A DNA stretch of 64,000 nt, taken from positions 62,001 through 126,000 of the forward strand of contig NZ_JAADZV010000004.1 of assembly GCF_010645075.1 (NCBI RefSeq). Direction: 5' to 3'. Source of the DNA: Flavobacterium limi (lineage in GTDB: Bacteria; Bacteroidota; Bacteroidia; Flavobacteriales; Flavobacteriaceae). The notes beneath the pieces are model-generated. The model was not told the origin of the DNA, searched no databases, and saw nothing but the letters and a program-made list of their open reading frames with translations. The position numbers and the translations under genes are program-made. Positions 34,601 through 42,876 of this stretch are shown piece after piece. Numbering within the stretch: position 1 is the stretch's first letter; each line of letters opens with the position of its first letter.

Positions 34601-36179
34601 TTTCAAGATTTTCCTGATTGTATTTTCTCCAGCCGTGTGTATTTAAAAGCAAATCAATGGCCTGTTCTTTTACCTCCAGCTCTTTATTGATGTCAAAATA
34701 AAATTTTGGTTCATGAATTTTTCCTTTTAACTCGGCTCCGAGAAAGAGCCATGTCAAGATATTATCCTGCTTATCATCCATATAAGTAAGTAGTTTTGAA
34801 TCGACTACAGAAACTGAGATATTTGATGCAATTGGTGCATTATTTTTATCTTTTGTAACAATTGAAATCTTTACTTTTTCTCTTGGTAAATAAGTTTGTT
34901 TATCTGTCCTGATTTCAATTTTGAGACCATCCTGATAATTTAAAAACACAAGCCTTTCTGCTACAATTTTATTTTCAACCAGTAGCGAAAATGACTGAAT
35001 GCCTACAGGAAAATCTTTTGTTTCAATATCTAATAAATTCCAGCCCTGCTTTAAATTTAAATTGACTGACTGATGAACCTTAGCTATATTTCGAATTAAG
35101 ACTTTAGCATCAATAGCCAACGGAGCATAAATTTTTAGAGCAACATTTTTTTTGTCTTTTACTGCATTTATAACAAAAACACTTTTTTTGGCTAATGGCA
35201 ATTCTATTTTTTCTTCGGATATGAATGGCGAAGTAACCACTGCAAAATATTTTTTGTTTTCTTCGGTTTTCAAAATCACATTGCCCATTCCATTATGAAG
35301 ACTTTTAAAACCGGTGATTTTATTTCCTTTTTCATCTTCAATAAAACCGGCACAATCCATTGGTCTGCCAAATTCGTTTTTGGTTATAAAAAACAATGTA
35401 GAAGCCTGGTTTAAAACAAAATTTCCGCTTTCCGGTAAAAATTGCAGATCTATAAAATTTAAATTTATAGGAATTGAACGCGTTACCGATTCTTTGAAAT
35501 TATCATAATCCAGCTTTACATTAAGTATTCCGTCATTAGATTTTAAGTTTTCAGGGAGCCTGAATCGTACCACTGCTTTTCCTGATTCATCGGTTTTTCC
35601 GTGAAGCGAATCTATCTTTTTTCCGGCAATGAAAATATCATAGTTAAAAGCATAATTTCGTATGGGCTGGCTTTCTAAGTCTTTAAGTTCAAAATCAGCT
35701 TCACAAATTTCACCTTTACCATATGCTTTTTTCTTAAAATCGAGTGTCATTAAAATTCTGGGTGAAACGACCTTCTGCACAAAAAAGGTTTTTTCGAAAA
35801 TATTTTCCGAAGTCTCATTCTGAATTCTCGTATACCCTTTTATTTTGTACATTCCTGCATCTCCATTTTCCGGAATTTTATAAGAACCTGTTATACTTCC
35901 CTGCTCTATTACATAATTTTGAGTTGTTATTTTTTTATTGGCTCCGTCAAATAAATCAATATAAAGATAATCACTCAAAGTAGTGGGGCTGTTATCATTT
36001 TCAGCAATGTATGCTTTAAAATAAACGGTTTCTCCGGGATCATATAAAACATTATTGAGCTGAAGATAAACTTTCTCTGTAATTGGATTTTGGTAAACAG
36101 TATTCCAGTCACTTTCTGTTTTTTGCGCTTTTACAGCCTGAAACAAAAGCAAAAACAATATGTATTTTAAATTTTTCAT
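31659..36179 (-). CDS. Alpha-2-macroglobulin-like protein carrying an internal SusC-type TonB plug
   Basis: A 1506-residue secreted protein (signal ending VKAQ). Macroglobulin MG2-type domains (PGETVYFKAYIAEN, MYKIKGYTRIQN) come first. A CarbopepD-like stretch follows near residue 545, and then a complete SusC-type plug at about 655-790: NEVVVAGYAYQRKSSLTGSI, RVAGLQI, VRIRGASSIYG, LIVVDGIPY, SIVVLKDASATAVYGSGGAYG and ILVTTKNK. The A2M core resumes with YWNPVVQTNNKGEANFEF, and CFEQ at residues 1044-1047 matches the thioester motif. The helical thioester domain and a receptor-binding-like end follow. The gene starts 4 bp after a SusC-like barrel gene that lacks a plug. Confidence 0.88.
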   Translation of the reverse strand: MKNLKYILFLLLFQAVKAQKTESDWNTVYQNPITEKVYLQLNNVLYDPGETVYFKAYIAENDNSPTTLSDYLYIDLFDGANKKITTQNYVIEQGSITGSYKIPENGDAGMYKIKGYTRIQNETSENIFEKTFFVQKVVSPRILMTLDFKKKAYGKGEICEADFELKDLESQPIRNYAFNYDIFIAGKKIDSLHGKTDESGKAVVRFRLPENLKSNDGILNVKLDYDNFKESVTRSIPINLNFIDLQFLPESGNFVLNQASTLFFITKNEFGRPMDCAGFIEDEKGNKITGFKSLHNGMGNVILKTEENKKYFAVVTSPFISEEKIELPLAKKSVFVINAVKDKKNVALKIYAPLAIDAKVLIRNIAKVHQSVNLNLKQGWNLLDIETKDFPVGIQSFSLLVENKIVAERLVFLNYQDGLKIEIRTDKQTYLPREKVKISIVTKDKNNAPIASNISVSVVDSKLLTYMDDKQDNILTWLFLGAELKGKIHEPKFYFDINKELEVKEQAIDLLLNTHGWRKYNQENLEKLLSERKNFTPEKGNVIEGFVQNNKQKPVSAKVLFFTDKGKVYETKSNSSGYFMFNRIPFTDLAYLAVESKNSRQYTITNSISNETAFFMMKDTLSNKDILEVSYNDFKPKKESVNTKPIVNTILLDQENNSLNEVVVAGYAYQRKSSLTGSISVIARQDISSSLNGRVAGLQITSASGEPGGANAVRIRGASSIYGSRSASQPLIVVDGIPYANNENSSILGRLSPNSIESIVVLKDASATAVYGSGGAYGVILVTTKNKLLSGNIILGKKHHYTFQNILKSVKKKLNEADCFYAPKYASTMVEEKNDFRSCIYWNPVVQTNNKGEANFEFYNSDDNTSFKIVAEGTSYKGDIGRAEASYSVKELIQSDVKVPVYASQEDIIRIPIWLKNNSEKDLKLNCKVDFDNTAYNNPFTELKSNEAKTIYISITANKIGKKLPLEIILEGENYKTKILKFIDVYAKGFPMNVDIAGTKSRNADFRITDALPGSVDAGVKLLYNPFSSIFDGLQSMMREPSGCFEQVSSSNYPNIMAMQLLKFRNISPEFKEKALKYLETGYNKLRNYESKEGGYEWYGGNPGNEALTAYGLLQFNEMKEFINIDKNLIEGNLKWLNSRKDNKGGFHQNPAKYGFSGIKYAVNNAYIVYVLSEVGQKDFDKQYQNALTEALESKDLYRMELMALTSFNLNKTQEYKQLMKLIKAAIEKQKIKDLKAEQSIINSYGRSMSTEIASLYALALLKEGRISKEISDILDYIQSSKSVYGFGSTQATALALKAITEYIKIAFYTTPLRDAILNLNNQPIDVSQKEKDGNVILKNLNVNAGHNNFSIQIPDEASVPYLFYVQYQTYTPNNSNNCKLALKTKIANNTVKISETARVEIEIQNKSTQQLSNPIARIGIPGGMTPEPWQLKELVEKKIIDYYEIFDSELVFYFRKLDSRETRKVNIDLKAIIPGTYKAVASSVYLYYENEHKNWNQGLEMEVLN

Positions 36180-36183
36180 CGTA

Positions 36184-38943
36184 CTAAAATTTAATGGTTA
36201 AAGAGGAACCAAAACTTCTCATCATGGGCGCATTGAAATAATCTAATCCGCCTGAATCCAAAGAATTAAACATCGAATTACTACTGAAAGCGGTCTTGCT
36301 TTTGGACAAAACAAATACGTTATGTACAAAAAAAGAAAGCGTATAATTGATTTTTTTATAACCTGAGTAATTTGAATACGATAAACTGATTGAATTGAGT
36401 CTAAAATAAGTCGCATCTTCAATAGCATCTTCTGCAACACCGTCAATTCCGTATCTGGTCCAGCGATTTTGTTCTACCGGAAGGCTGACATCATAAAAAG
36501 AAACTGCTTTTGTATTTATCGCGCCGTCTTGCGTAACGCCTTTAAAAACATAATTGGTTATACTTCGCTGTTTTTCAGTTATTTCAGATTTACCGTAATA
36601 ATTTAAAGTTTGTTGGGTTCCATTCCACAATTCCCCGCCCTTACTCCAATCAAAAGAAAGGTTTAATGCAAAATTTTTATATTTTAATGTATTGAAAAAA
36701 CCAACAACAAAATCCGGATTTGGATCTCCTAAAATTTTTGGCTCTGAATCTTCCATAGGAAATCCATCATCATCAATTATTATATTTTGATTATTATCTC
36801 TTAAATAGCCGTTCCCAACAATAACTCCAAGCGGCTGTCCAACAATATAATTTTTGTTTACATCTTTAAAACCGGCAAAAGGAATTCGGCTCAGATTATT
36901 ATTCAGGCTTACTACTTTATTTTTATAATGAGTAAAATTGAAATTGAAATTATAAGTAAGATCTCTGCCATAAATTGTTTTTTGAATTTCAAATTCAACA
37001 CCATTTTGCTTATAATTCACATCAGGAGACCAGTTAGCAGTATTCAGGCTAAAAATAGGTACATATAAATTTTCAACCCTTTTATGATAGAAGGAAAAAT
37101 TAAGATTCCATTGATAATTTAAATTATAAACGAGACCTACGTTTGTATTAATTTCTTCTGTTGGTATGGCATTTTTAGGCGTTATTAGTTCTAAATTATT
37201 CTGAAGCTCTTTAAACTGCCCTAAATTGTATATCAAAGAATTAAAATTCAAATTATTATTTTGCAGAGAAGGCTCAACCTGGTTATAAGACTGACTTATG
37301 CTTAATGAAAGCTGCTCATCGAAAAGTCTTTTTATTTCTGCAGAAGCAAGAAAATTGGGCATAAATTTTCCTTTAACAGTTGAAGAATGATTCAGGTTTG
37401 TGCTCGCTTTTAAAACCAATTCATCATAATAAGAAAGAATATCCTGGAAAGTATAGGATATGTTAGCGTTATAAAAAATTTCAAATCGCTGCTGAACTAC
37501 ATTTAATTTCCTAAGATTCAAACTGTTATTAGGAAAATCATCCGGAGATGCAAATCCGCTAAAATAATTTCTTTCTAAATTTCTTTCCTGAAACCTCAAA
37601 TCAATTTTTGATTCTACAAATCCATTATCAATTGTATGATTGAAAACATCTGAAACTGAAAAATTTGTAAATCGTTCGGTTCTTTTATTAAAATTAGGTG
37701 TAGTAATTCCGGAAAAATAAAAACCCTGTCCGTTTGTATTTGTAATTTCAGAAGATTGAAAACTGGTATTTACAGTATTCGAGTTTTTATGCCCGGTATA
37801 TTTATGATTAAAATTAAATGAGATTGTTTTGCTTTTGTTTTTATCCATATTATTCTGTATCAAATAATATGGATTATTTTCAGACACAGCAAAACTTCGC
37901 TGCAAACCATTTGATAATGCCGAAGCAAAACGATTATCAAAATGAATGGGCGTAACTGCATTGGCAAAAACAATCTTATTGACTATAAAATTTGAATTGG
38001 GAAGATTGTTTTCGAAATCATCAAAAGATAAAATAGATTCTATTCTACTGTTTTTGGAGACATTTCTGAAGTATCTGACAGATGTCTCTAATTCATTATT
38101 TCTGCTTGATGGAATTGAGATTCTTCCTGTTTTATAAGCAAAATTTATTTTTAGAAAATTCCCCTTTGGACCTTCAATTTGAGTGTTTATCAAATATTTA
38201 TTATCCACTGTATTTTTGAAGAAACCATTCGGATTGTATAATTGTAGTGAATTTTCATTACCAAATGTCTTGTTTACAATATTTCCCTGTGCATAGTATT
38301 CAGATGGATTTGCTGAATATTCTAAAGTATTAACATTTGGTCCCCAGCTGAAAATTTGGTTTGTTTCAGGAGATTGATAAGTTAATTTGCCGTTTACGCT
38401 TTTCCCCTGTGCATACGTTTTTTGATAATGAGCCATTCGCATTGGCGACGAAACAAACATTTCCTGACTCGCTTCAAAAGACAATTTATGATATTTATTT
38501 TTATATCTCAAACTATAAACGTGCTCATCACTTCTGTCAATTTTCATTAGATAATCCTCCCCTATTCCGTCCAGAAGATTGAAATTAAAAGTTCCGGAAG
38601 GTTCAGAAATTTTTAACGAATCTGTAGGCTTCTTCAATTTCTTACTATAATCGTCACTTAAAATGTGTTCTACAGTTTGCTCATTTTTTTGAACATTAAG
38701 ATTCGTAATGCTAATGATCTTAGTTTTCATCCCGATAAACGAAATCTTCAATTGTTCGCCAATTTTAACTTCGATGGAGTAATTGCCATTAAAATCAGAG
38801 GTAGTGCATCTTGAAGAATTGATTACACAAATCGAAGCACCGGGAACCGGAATACCACCCTCACTTACATTACCATAATATAAATTTTGTGAAAATCCTG
38901 ATGCAGTAAAAAAAACAAAGGCTAATAGTAATAATGTTTTCAT
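36184..38943 (-). CDS. SusC-type TonB-dependent barrel apparently lacking its plug domain
   Basis: A 919-residue outer-membrane protein with signal peptide (ASGFSQ). A CarbopepD_reg domain occupies residues 22-95 (GGIPVPGASICVINSSRCTT, FNGNYSIEVKIGEQLKISFI). Where SusC proteins have a plug of about 130 residues (VVVGYG, VRIRG, VDG.P, VLKDAS, ITTK), there is only a linker of about 60 residues. Barrel strands then follow, including IFSWGPNVNTLEY, and the typical SusC ending LGDPNPDFVVGFFNTLKY, SFDWSKGGELWN, and DATYFRLNSISLSYS. No SusD gene is adjacent. The missing plug is found in the next gene, 4 bp downstream. Confidence 0.88.
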   Translation of the reverse strand: MKTLLLLAFVFFTASGFSQNLYYGNVSEGGIPVPGASICVINSSRCTTSDFNGNYSIEVKIGEQLKISFIGMKTKIISITNLNVQKNEQTVEHILSDDYSKKLKKPTDSLKISEPSGTFNFNLLDGIGEDYLMKIDRSDEHVYSLRYKNKYHKLSFEASQEMFVSSPMRMAHYQKTYAQGKSVNGKLTYQSPETNQIFSWGPNVNTLEYSANPSEYYAQGNIVNKTFGNENSLQLYNPNGFFKNTVDNKYLINTQIEGPKGNFLKINFAYKTGRISIPSSRNNELETSVRYFRNVSKNSRIESILSFDDFENNLPNSNFIVNKIVFANAVTPIHFDNRFASALSNGLQRSFAVSENNPYYLIQNNMDKNKSKTISFNFNHKYTGHKNSNTVNTSFQSSEITNTNGQGFYFSGITTPNFNKRTERFTNFSVSDVFNHTIDNGFVESKIDLRFQERNLERNYFSGFASPDDFPNNSLNLRKLNVVQQRFEIFYNANISYTFQDILSYYDELVLKASTNLNHSSTVKGKFMPNFLASAEIKRLFDEQLSLSISQSYNQVEPSLQNNNLNFNSLIYNLGQFKELQNNLELITPKNAIPTEEINTNVGLVYNLNYQWNLNFSFYHKRVENLYVPIFSLNTANWSPDVNYKQNGVEFEIQKTIYGRDLTYNFNFNFTHYKNKVVSLNNNLSRIPFAGFKDVNKNYIVGQPLGVIVGNGYLRDNNQNIIIDDDGFPMEDSEPKILGDPNPDFVVGFFNTLKYKNFALNLSFDWSKGGELWNGTQQTLNYYGKSEITEKQRSITNYVFKGVTQDGAINTKAVSFYDVSLPVEQNRWTRYGIDGVAEDAIEDATYFRLNSISLSYSNYSGYKKINYTLSFFVHNVFVLSKSKTAFSSNSMFNSLDSGGLDYFNAPMMRSFGSSLTIKF

Positions 38944-39095
38944 AAAATTGGCTTTTATATATAGAGTGTGAATCCGGCTAAAAGGTTGGAAAGAAAATTA
39001 AAAATTATTAAGATTACTACTAAAATTATATTTTAATCTAAATTATTTTTATTTTCACACTGTAACAAAATCCTTTTACTCTCTACTAACACATT

Positions 39096-39590
39096 ATGAG
39101 CGAAAATCTAGAACAGTCATTTGTTACGCAATTGCAGGCAAATCAGAATATAATCCACAAGATTTGTAGATTATATACTGCCGGCGAAGATGCACATAAA
39201 GATTTGTTTCAGGAAATAACCATTCAGCTCTGGAAAGCATATCCTAAATTTAGAGGTGACAGTAAATTTTCGACCTGGGCCTATCGTGTTGCCTTAAATA
39301 CTGCCATTACCTTATACCGAAAAACCAAACGAACCGTATCGACTGTAGAATATGAAACTCATCAGCATTTTGTTAAAGATGTTGACTATAATTATGAAGA
39401 AGAAGAGCAGATTAAACTGATGTACAAAGCAGTGTATCAGCTAAACGATATTGAAAAAGCTTTGGTTTTTATGTATCTGGAAGATAAAGATTATCAGGAA
39501 ATAGCCGAAACCTTAGGAATCAGCGAAGTGAATGCACGCGTGAAAATGAACCGGATTAAAGGTAAACTTAAAAAAATATTAAATCCTTAA
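39096..39590 (+). CDS. ECF-type RNA polymerase sigma factor
   Basis: A 164-residue sigma-70 family protein with region 2 (DLFQEITIQLWKAYPKFRGD, FSTWAYRVALNTAITLYRK) and region 4 (LNDIEKALVFMYLEDKDYQE, IAETLGISEVNARVKMNRIK). The length is that of short Bacteroidota ECF factors. It is divergent from the barrel/A2M operon with 152 bp between, and 9 bp before a membrane protein gene that may be its partner. No FecR-type anti-sigma gene is present. It may control the divergent operon, but no shared promoter motif could be shown. Confidence 0.9.
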   Translation: MSENLEQSFVTQLQANQNIIHKICRLYTAGEDAHKDLFQEITIQLWKAYPKFRGDSKFSTWAYRVALNTAITLYRKTKRTVSTVEYETHQHFVKDVDYNYEEEEQIKLMYKAVYQLNDIEKALVFMYLEDKDYQEIAETLGISEVNARVKMNRIKGKLKKILNP

Positions 39591-39599
39591 AATACCACT

Positions 39600-40232
39600 A
39601 TGAAAGAACTGGATTTATTAAAAAAAGACTGGAAAAAGAATGCGAATTCTTTTCAACAAATTTCAGAAATAGAAATTTACAATATGATTCATAAAAAATC
39701 ATCTTCTATTGTGAAGTGGATTTTGATTATAAGCATTTTAGAAATTTCGTTTTGGACTTTTTCAAATATATTTATCAATACCGATGATGTTTTACAAAAG
39801 ATGAATCATCCTGAAATTGTATTTGCTTTAGAATTTCTAACCTATTTTAATTATGTTGTGGTCCTCATTTTTGTAATTATATTTTATAAAAATTATAAAA
39901 CTATTTCAACGACAGTAGCTACTAAATCTCTAATGAGTGCCATTTTAAGAACCCGCAAAACTGTTCAGTATTATGTCTGGTATAATTTAGGCATGATTTT
40001 AATAACAACAATATTGAGCATCTTTGCTGCCTTCGTGTATAATCCTGATATGTCTTTTTTAAAGGAAAAACTGGCTGAAAGCGGAAAAGCAATGTTTCTT
40101 ACAATTGCCATTTTAATTTTGGTTGTATTAGGTTTCCTCGGAATATTCTGGTGCTTTTACAGACTACTATACGGAACTTTATTACGTCGTCTATATGTCA
40201 ATTATAAAGAACTTAAGAAGATCGATTTCTAA
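39600..40232 (+). CDS. Membrane protein paired with the ECF sigma factor
   Basis: A 210-residue protein. About 38 soluble residues at the N-terminus (MKELDLLKKDWKKNANSF) are followed by four membrane segments near 39-60, 78-98, 125-150 and 160-190. The layout with a short cytoplasmic N-terminus could suit a sigma-binding protein, and many Flavobacteria have such a gene after a short ECF sigma gene. It has no anti-sigma domain that I recognise, so regulation of the sigma factor is only a guess from the 9-bp spacing. Confidence 0.75.
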   Translation: MKELDLLKKDWKKNANSFQQISEIEIYNMIHKKSSSIVKWILIISILEISFWTFSNIFINTDDVLQKMNHPEIVFALEFLTYFNYVVVLIFVIIFYKNYKTISTTVATKSLMSAILRTRKTVQYYVWYNLGMILITTILSIFAAFVYNPDMSFLKEKLAESGKAMFLTIAILILVVLGFLGIFWCFYRLLYGTLLRRLYVNYKELKKIDF

Positions 40233-40278
40233 GAAAGTTACAGCAAAGTTCTAAAATCTACACTGATAATTTACAAAT

Positions 40279-41109
40279 CTAATTTTCATTTTCAGGAGGT
40301 TTATAGCTCCATCTCCTCATTTCATTAAGCTCTTCTTCTGCCTTAATTTCTTCAGCCGGAATAACTTTCAAAAATGATGGATGCTGCTCTATGGCATATT
40401 CTACTTTTTCAACAATTTCTTCTATTGTATCTTTTTCATAATCAACATCCAGAGGTTCTTTGATAATAAACGATTGCAGGATATTTTTCTTTTTCATCCG
40501 CAATCCTTTCTTATCAAATGAACGGCGGAAACCGTCAATAACAATTGGAATAACGATTGGTTTGTGTTGTTTGATGATATGGGCAGTTCCTTTACGGACA
40601 GGTTTAAAGGACTTTGTAGTACCCTGAGGAAAAGTAATGACCCAGCCGTCATTAAGGGCAATTTTGATATTTTCGGTATCATTTGGATTAACATCTCGCT
40701 TTTCTGCAATATCAACACCTTTAGATCTCCATGTTCTTTCCACTGTAATAGCGCCTACATATGCTAAAATTCTTGGCAGCAAACCAGCCTGCATTGTTTC
40801 TTTGGCAGCAACATAATAAATATTCATTTTAGGCTGCCATAAATACCCAATGTTTTTAATTGTATCCTGACGGCCACTTAAACTTGCATTAAAAACATGA
40901 AACATAGCTACCACATCAGCAAAATAAGTCTGATGATTGGATATAAATAAAACATTGGTATCCGGCAATGTTTTAATGATTTCCGATCCTTCGATCTGTA
41001 ATTCATTAAAACCCCTATATCGTCTATGTGTTATGGCGCCCAGAATACGGATCAGCCATTTTTTGATGAATAATATATGTCCGAAAGGATTTCGCTTAAA
41101 CAATCCCAT
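40279..41109 (-). CDS. 1-acyl-glycerol-3-phosphate acyltransferase family (PlsC-like)
   Basis: A 276-residue protein with acyltransferase motif I ISNHQTYFADVVAMF (NHxxxxD) near residue 58 and motif III-like FPQGTTKSFKP near residue 158, followed by PIVIPIVIDGFRRSF. It transfers an acyl chain to a glycerophospholipid or other lipid acceptor at the inner membrane. The motif I is exact; motif III has PQGT in place of PEGT, which occurs in divergent members. The substrate could be lysophosphatidate, or the ornithine/aminolipids typical of Bacteroidota. Confidence 0.88.
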   Translation of the reverse strand: MGLFKRNPFGHILFIKKWLIRILGAITHRRYRGFNELQIEGSEIIKTLPDTNVLFISNHQTYFADVVAMFHVFNASLSGRQDTIKNIGYLWQPKMNIYYVAAKETMQAGLLPRILAYVGAITVERTWRSKGVDIAEKRDVNPNDTENIKIALNDGWVITFPQGTTKSFKPVRKGTAHIIKQHKPIVIPIVIDGFRRSFDKKGLRMKKKNILQSFIIKEPLDVDYEKDTIEEIVEKVEYAIEQHPSFLKVIPAEEIKAEEELNEMRRWSYKPPENEN

Positions 41110-41140
41110 AGCAGTGAATTATGTTGTTTTTGTTAGGCCG

Positions 41141-41148
41141 CAAACATA
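41141..41148 (-). promoter_or_regulatory. -7 element before the PlsC-like gene
   Basis: TATGTTTG on the minus strand, 32 bp upstream of the start codon. No clear -33 element. Confidence 0.4.
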
Positions 41149-41236
41149 CAAAAATTATTTTTTTTGGTTTTTTTTATATACAATCCCAAAAACAAACAGT
41201 TATCGTAATGAATATCAAATCATTAAATTTACGTTT

Positions 41237-41887
41237 TTAAATCCTTTCTTCAAAAGTAATTTTCAAAACTTCTCTTAATTCGCTTAATATCATCGCAGTT
41301 GCTCCCCAAACGACATGATTTTGAATGTTAAAAGCGGGAACCGAAATATTATCAGCATAAGAAGTTGATAAAGTGGCTTCAATTATAATTTCATCATTCA
41401 AAAAAACGGAAAGTGGAAGTTCAATAATATCAGCTACTTCCCTAACATCCGGATAAAATGACAATTCCTGCATTGAAATCCCTAAAAATGGATGTACTAA
41501 AAAATTACTTGGCGGAATATACATTGGTGTAAATTGCTTTATAATTTCTACTTTTTCAGATGATATTCCAATTTCTTCATGCGTTTCACGCAAAGCAGTT
41601 TCCTGAAAATCCGCATCTGAAAATTCATACTTCCCGCCCGGAAAAGCAATCTGAGAGGAATGTACACCGTTATAAGCATTACGAACAATTAAAACCAAAT
41701 GTGTTGTTTTATTTTTAGGATACAACAGCATCATAACAGCAGCAATCCTTGGACTTTTGGTCGATATATCAAGGTTTTTCATTAGCTGAATCCTTTCTAA
41801 AGGAGCCATTTTTACATGTGCTTTCTCTGCCGGGAGTTCAACCGGAATTAAATTAGGAACATGTCGTAAAAAATCTTGAAAATCCAT
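41237..41887 (-). CDS. CoA pyrophosphatase-like Nudix hydrolase
   Basis: The ATG at 41885-41887 gives 216 residues. The Nudix box reads GGKYEFSDADFQ and then ETALRETHEEIGI, with the arrangement of the CoA-pyrophosphatase (NudL/YeaB) subfamily, followed by QFTPMYIPPSNFLVHPF, the substrate-side motif of that group. It likely cleaves CoA or acyl-CoA to 4'-phosphopantetheine and 3',5'-ADP. It lies beside the PlsC-like gene in the same direction, 127 bp away, so joint transcription is uncertain. Confidence 0.9.
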   Translation of the reverse strand: MDFQDFLRHVPNLIPVELPAEKAHVKMAPLERIQLMKNLDISTKSPRIAAVMMLLYPKNKTTHLVLIVRNAYNGVHSSQIAFPGGKYEFSDADFQETALRETHEEIGISSEKVEIIKQFTPMYIPPSNFLVHPFLGISMQELSFYPDVREVADIIELPLSVFLNDEIIIEATLSTSYADNISVPAFNIQNHVVWGATAMILSELREVLKITFEERI

Positions 41888-41978
41888 AATCAAAGTTTAT
41901 TTTTGTACTTTCAAATAAAATATAAATATAGTCCAGAAAACGCGGTTGCACAAGTTTTCTAAAATCAAAACCCTGAAA

Positions 41979-42416
41979 ATGTACAGCAGAGAAGAATCAC
42001 AAAAACTAAAAAGAGAATTCTGGGTGGCTTTTGCCGGGAAATACCCAAGAAAATGGGTTCTTTATGATACCAAGATCAAAGACTTTTCTTTTAAATTTTA
42101 TGTAGATAATAAAAAAGCGCAGGTTTTAATTGATATCGAACACCGAAGTGATGAGAAACGAAATGCTTATTTTGAAAAATTAGAAGCACTAAAAAACATC
42201 CTGGAAGAAGAATTCGTTAAAGATTTAGTTTTTGAAAAAAATTACACGCTTGAAAGTGGCAAAACCATCAGTCGGATTTGGGTTGAAAAACTCGGAGTCG
42301 GATTTAGTAACCGCAATAACTGGGATACAATTTTTGATTTCTTTTTCGAAAAAATGAATGCGTTGGAAATGTTTTATCTCGAATATGATGAGTTTATCAA
42401 GGATATTGATTCTTAA
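41979..42416 (+). CDS. DUF4268 family protein
   Basis: The ATG at 41979 (MYSREESQKLKREFWVAFAG) gives 145 residues; the upstream extension from a TTG is not conserved-looking. The protein is a single domain with a PRKWVLYDTKIKDFSFKFYV strand pair and acidic helices (YFEKLEALKNILEEEF). DUF4268 proteins resemble the nuclease-fold helpers found alone or fused to restriction-like domains, but this short stand-alone form has no defined role. It is convergent with the gene at 42447. Confidence 0.85.
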   Translation: MYSREESQKLKREFWVAFAGKYPRKWVLYDTKIKDFSFKFYVDNKKAQVLIDIEHRSDEKRNAYFEKLEALKNILEEEFVKDLVFEKNYTLESGKTISRIWVEKLGVGFSNRNNWDTIFDFFFEKMNALEMFYLEYDEFIKDIDS

Positions 42417-42446
42417 ATCTCAAATCGAATAAGGTACATGATTAAA

Positions 42447-42857
42447 CTACACATTAAAAATATTATACAAAATAATGTGTTTATCATAATTAATATAAAG
42501 CTGTTTACGATAGTCTTGTTTTTTTCGTGTAATTATTGAAATTTTACAGTCAATACCACTATTATCTTTACATACAAATGAATAGACTATATCGGTATCA
42601 TTTTCTTCCCGCTCAATATATTCAATGATATTAAAAAGCTGTATTTCCTGAGAATAAACTACAATTCGATGTTTCTCAGTATCCAATACAACAGAAAGAT
42701 TAACCAGATCAAGTTTTGACCATTCGCCCCATTTTCCTTTATCGGTTTTTTCTAAAATACTAAAACCTGATGTTTTAAAACGATAAGACTGACTGTAAGC
42801 TTGCTGGATTCCTAATCCAAGAAAGAAAAGTATTATATAGTTTCGTAAAATTTTCAT
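42447..42857 (-). CDS. Hypothetical secreted protein
   Basis: The ATG at 42855-42857 gives 136 residues with a signal peptide (LGLGIQQAYSQ). The mature part is beta-rich (GFSILEKTDKGKWGEWSKLD, KHRIVVYSQEIQLFNIIEY) and has one CKDNSGIDCK pair of cysteines. I do not recognise a family. It follows the NMO/FabK-like gene by 19 bp and could be at the end of its operon. Confidence 0.7.
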   Translation of the reverse strand: MKILRNYIILFFLGLGIQQAYSQSYRFKTSGFSILEKTDKGKWGEWSKLDLVNLSVVLDTEKHRIVVYSQEIQLFNIIEYIEREENDTDIVYSFVCKDNSGIDCKISIITRKKQDYRKQLYINYDKHIILYNIFNV

Positions 42858-42876
42858 AATGTTTTTATAGCGGCTA

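Noticed and set aside
31659..36179. Ordinary TonB-dependent receptor call for the 1506-residue protein
   Set aside because: It has a plug but no barrel strands. The MG2 domains and CFEQ thioester identify it as an alpha-2-macroglobulin-like protein.
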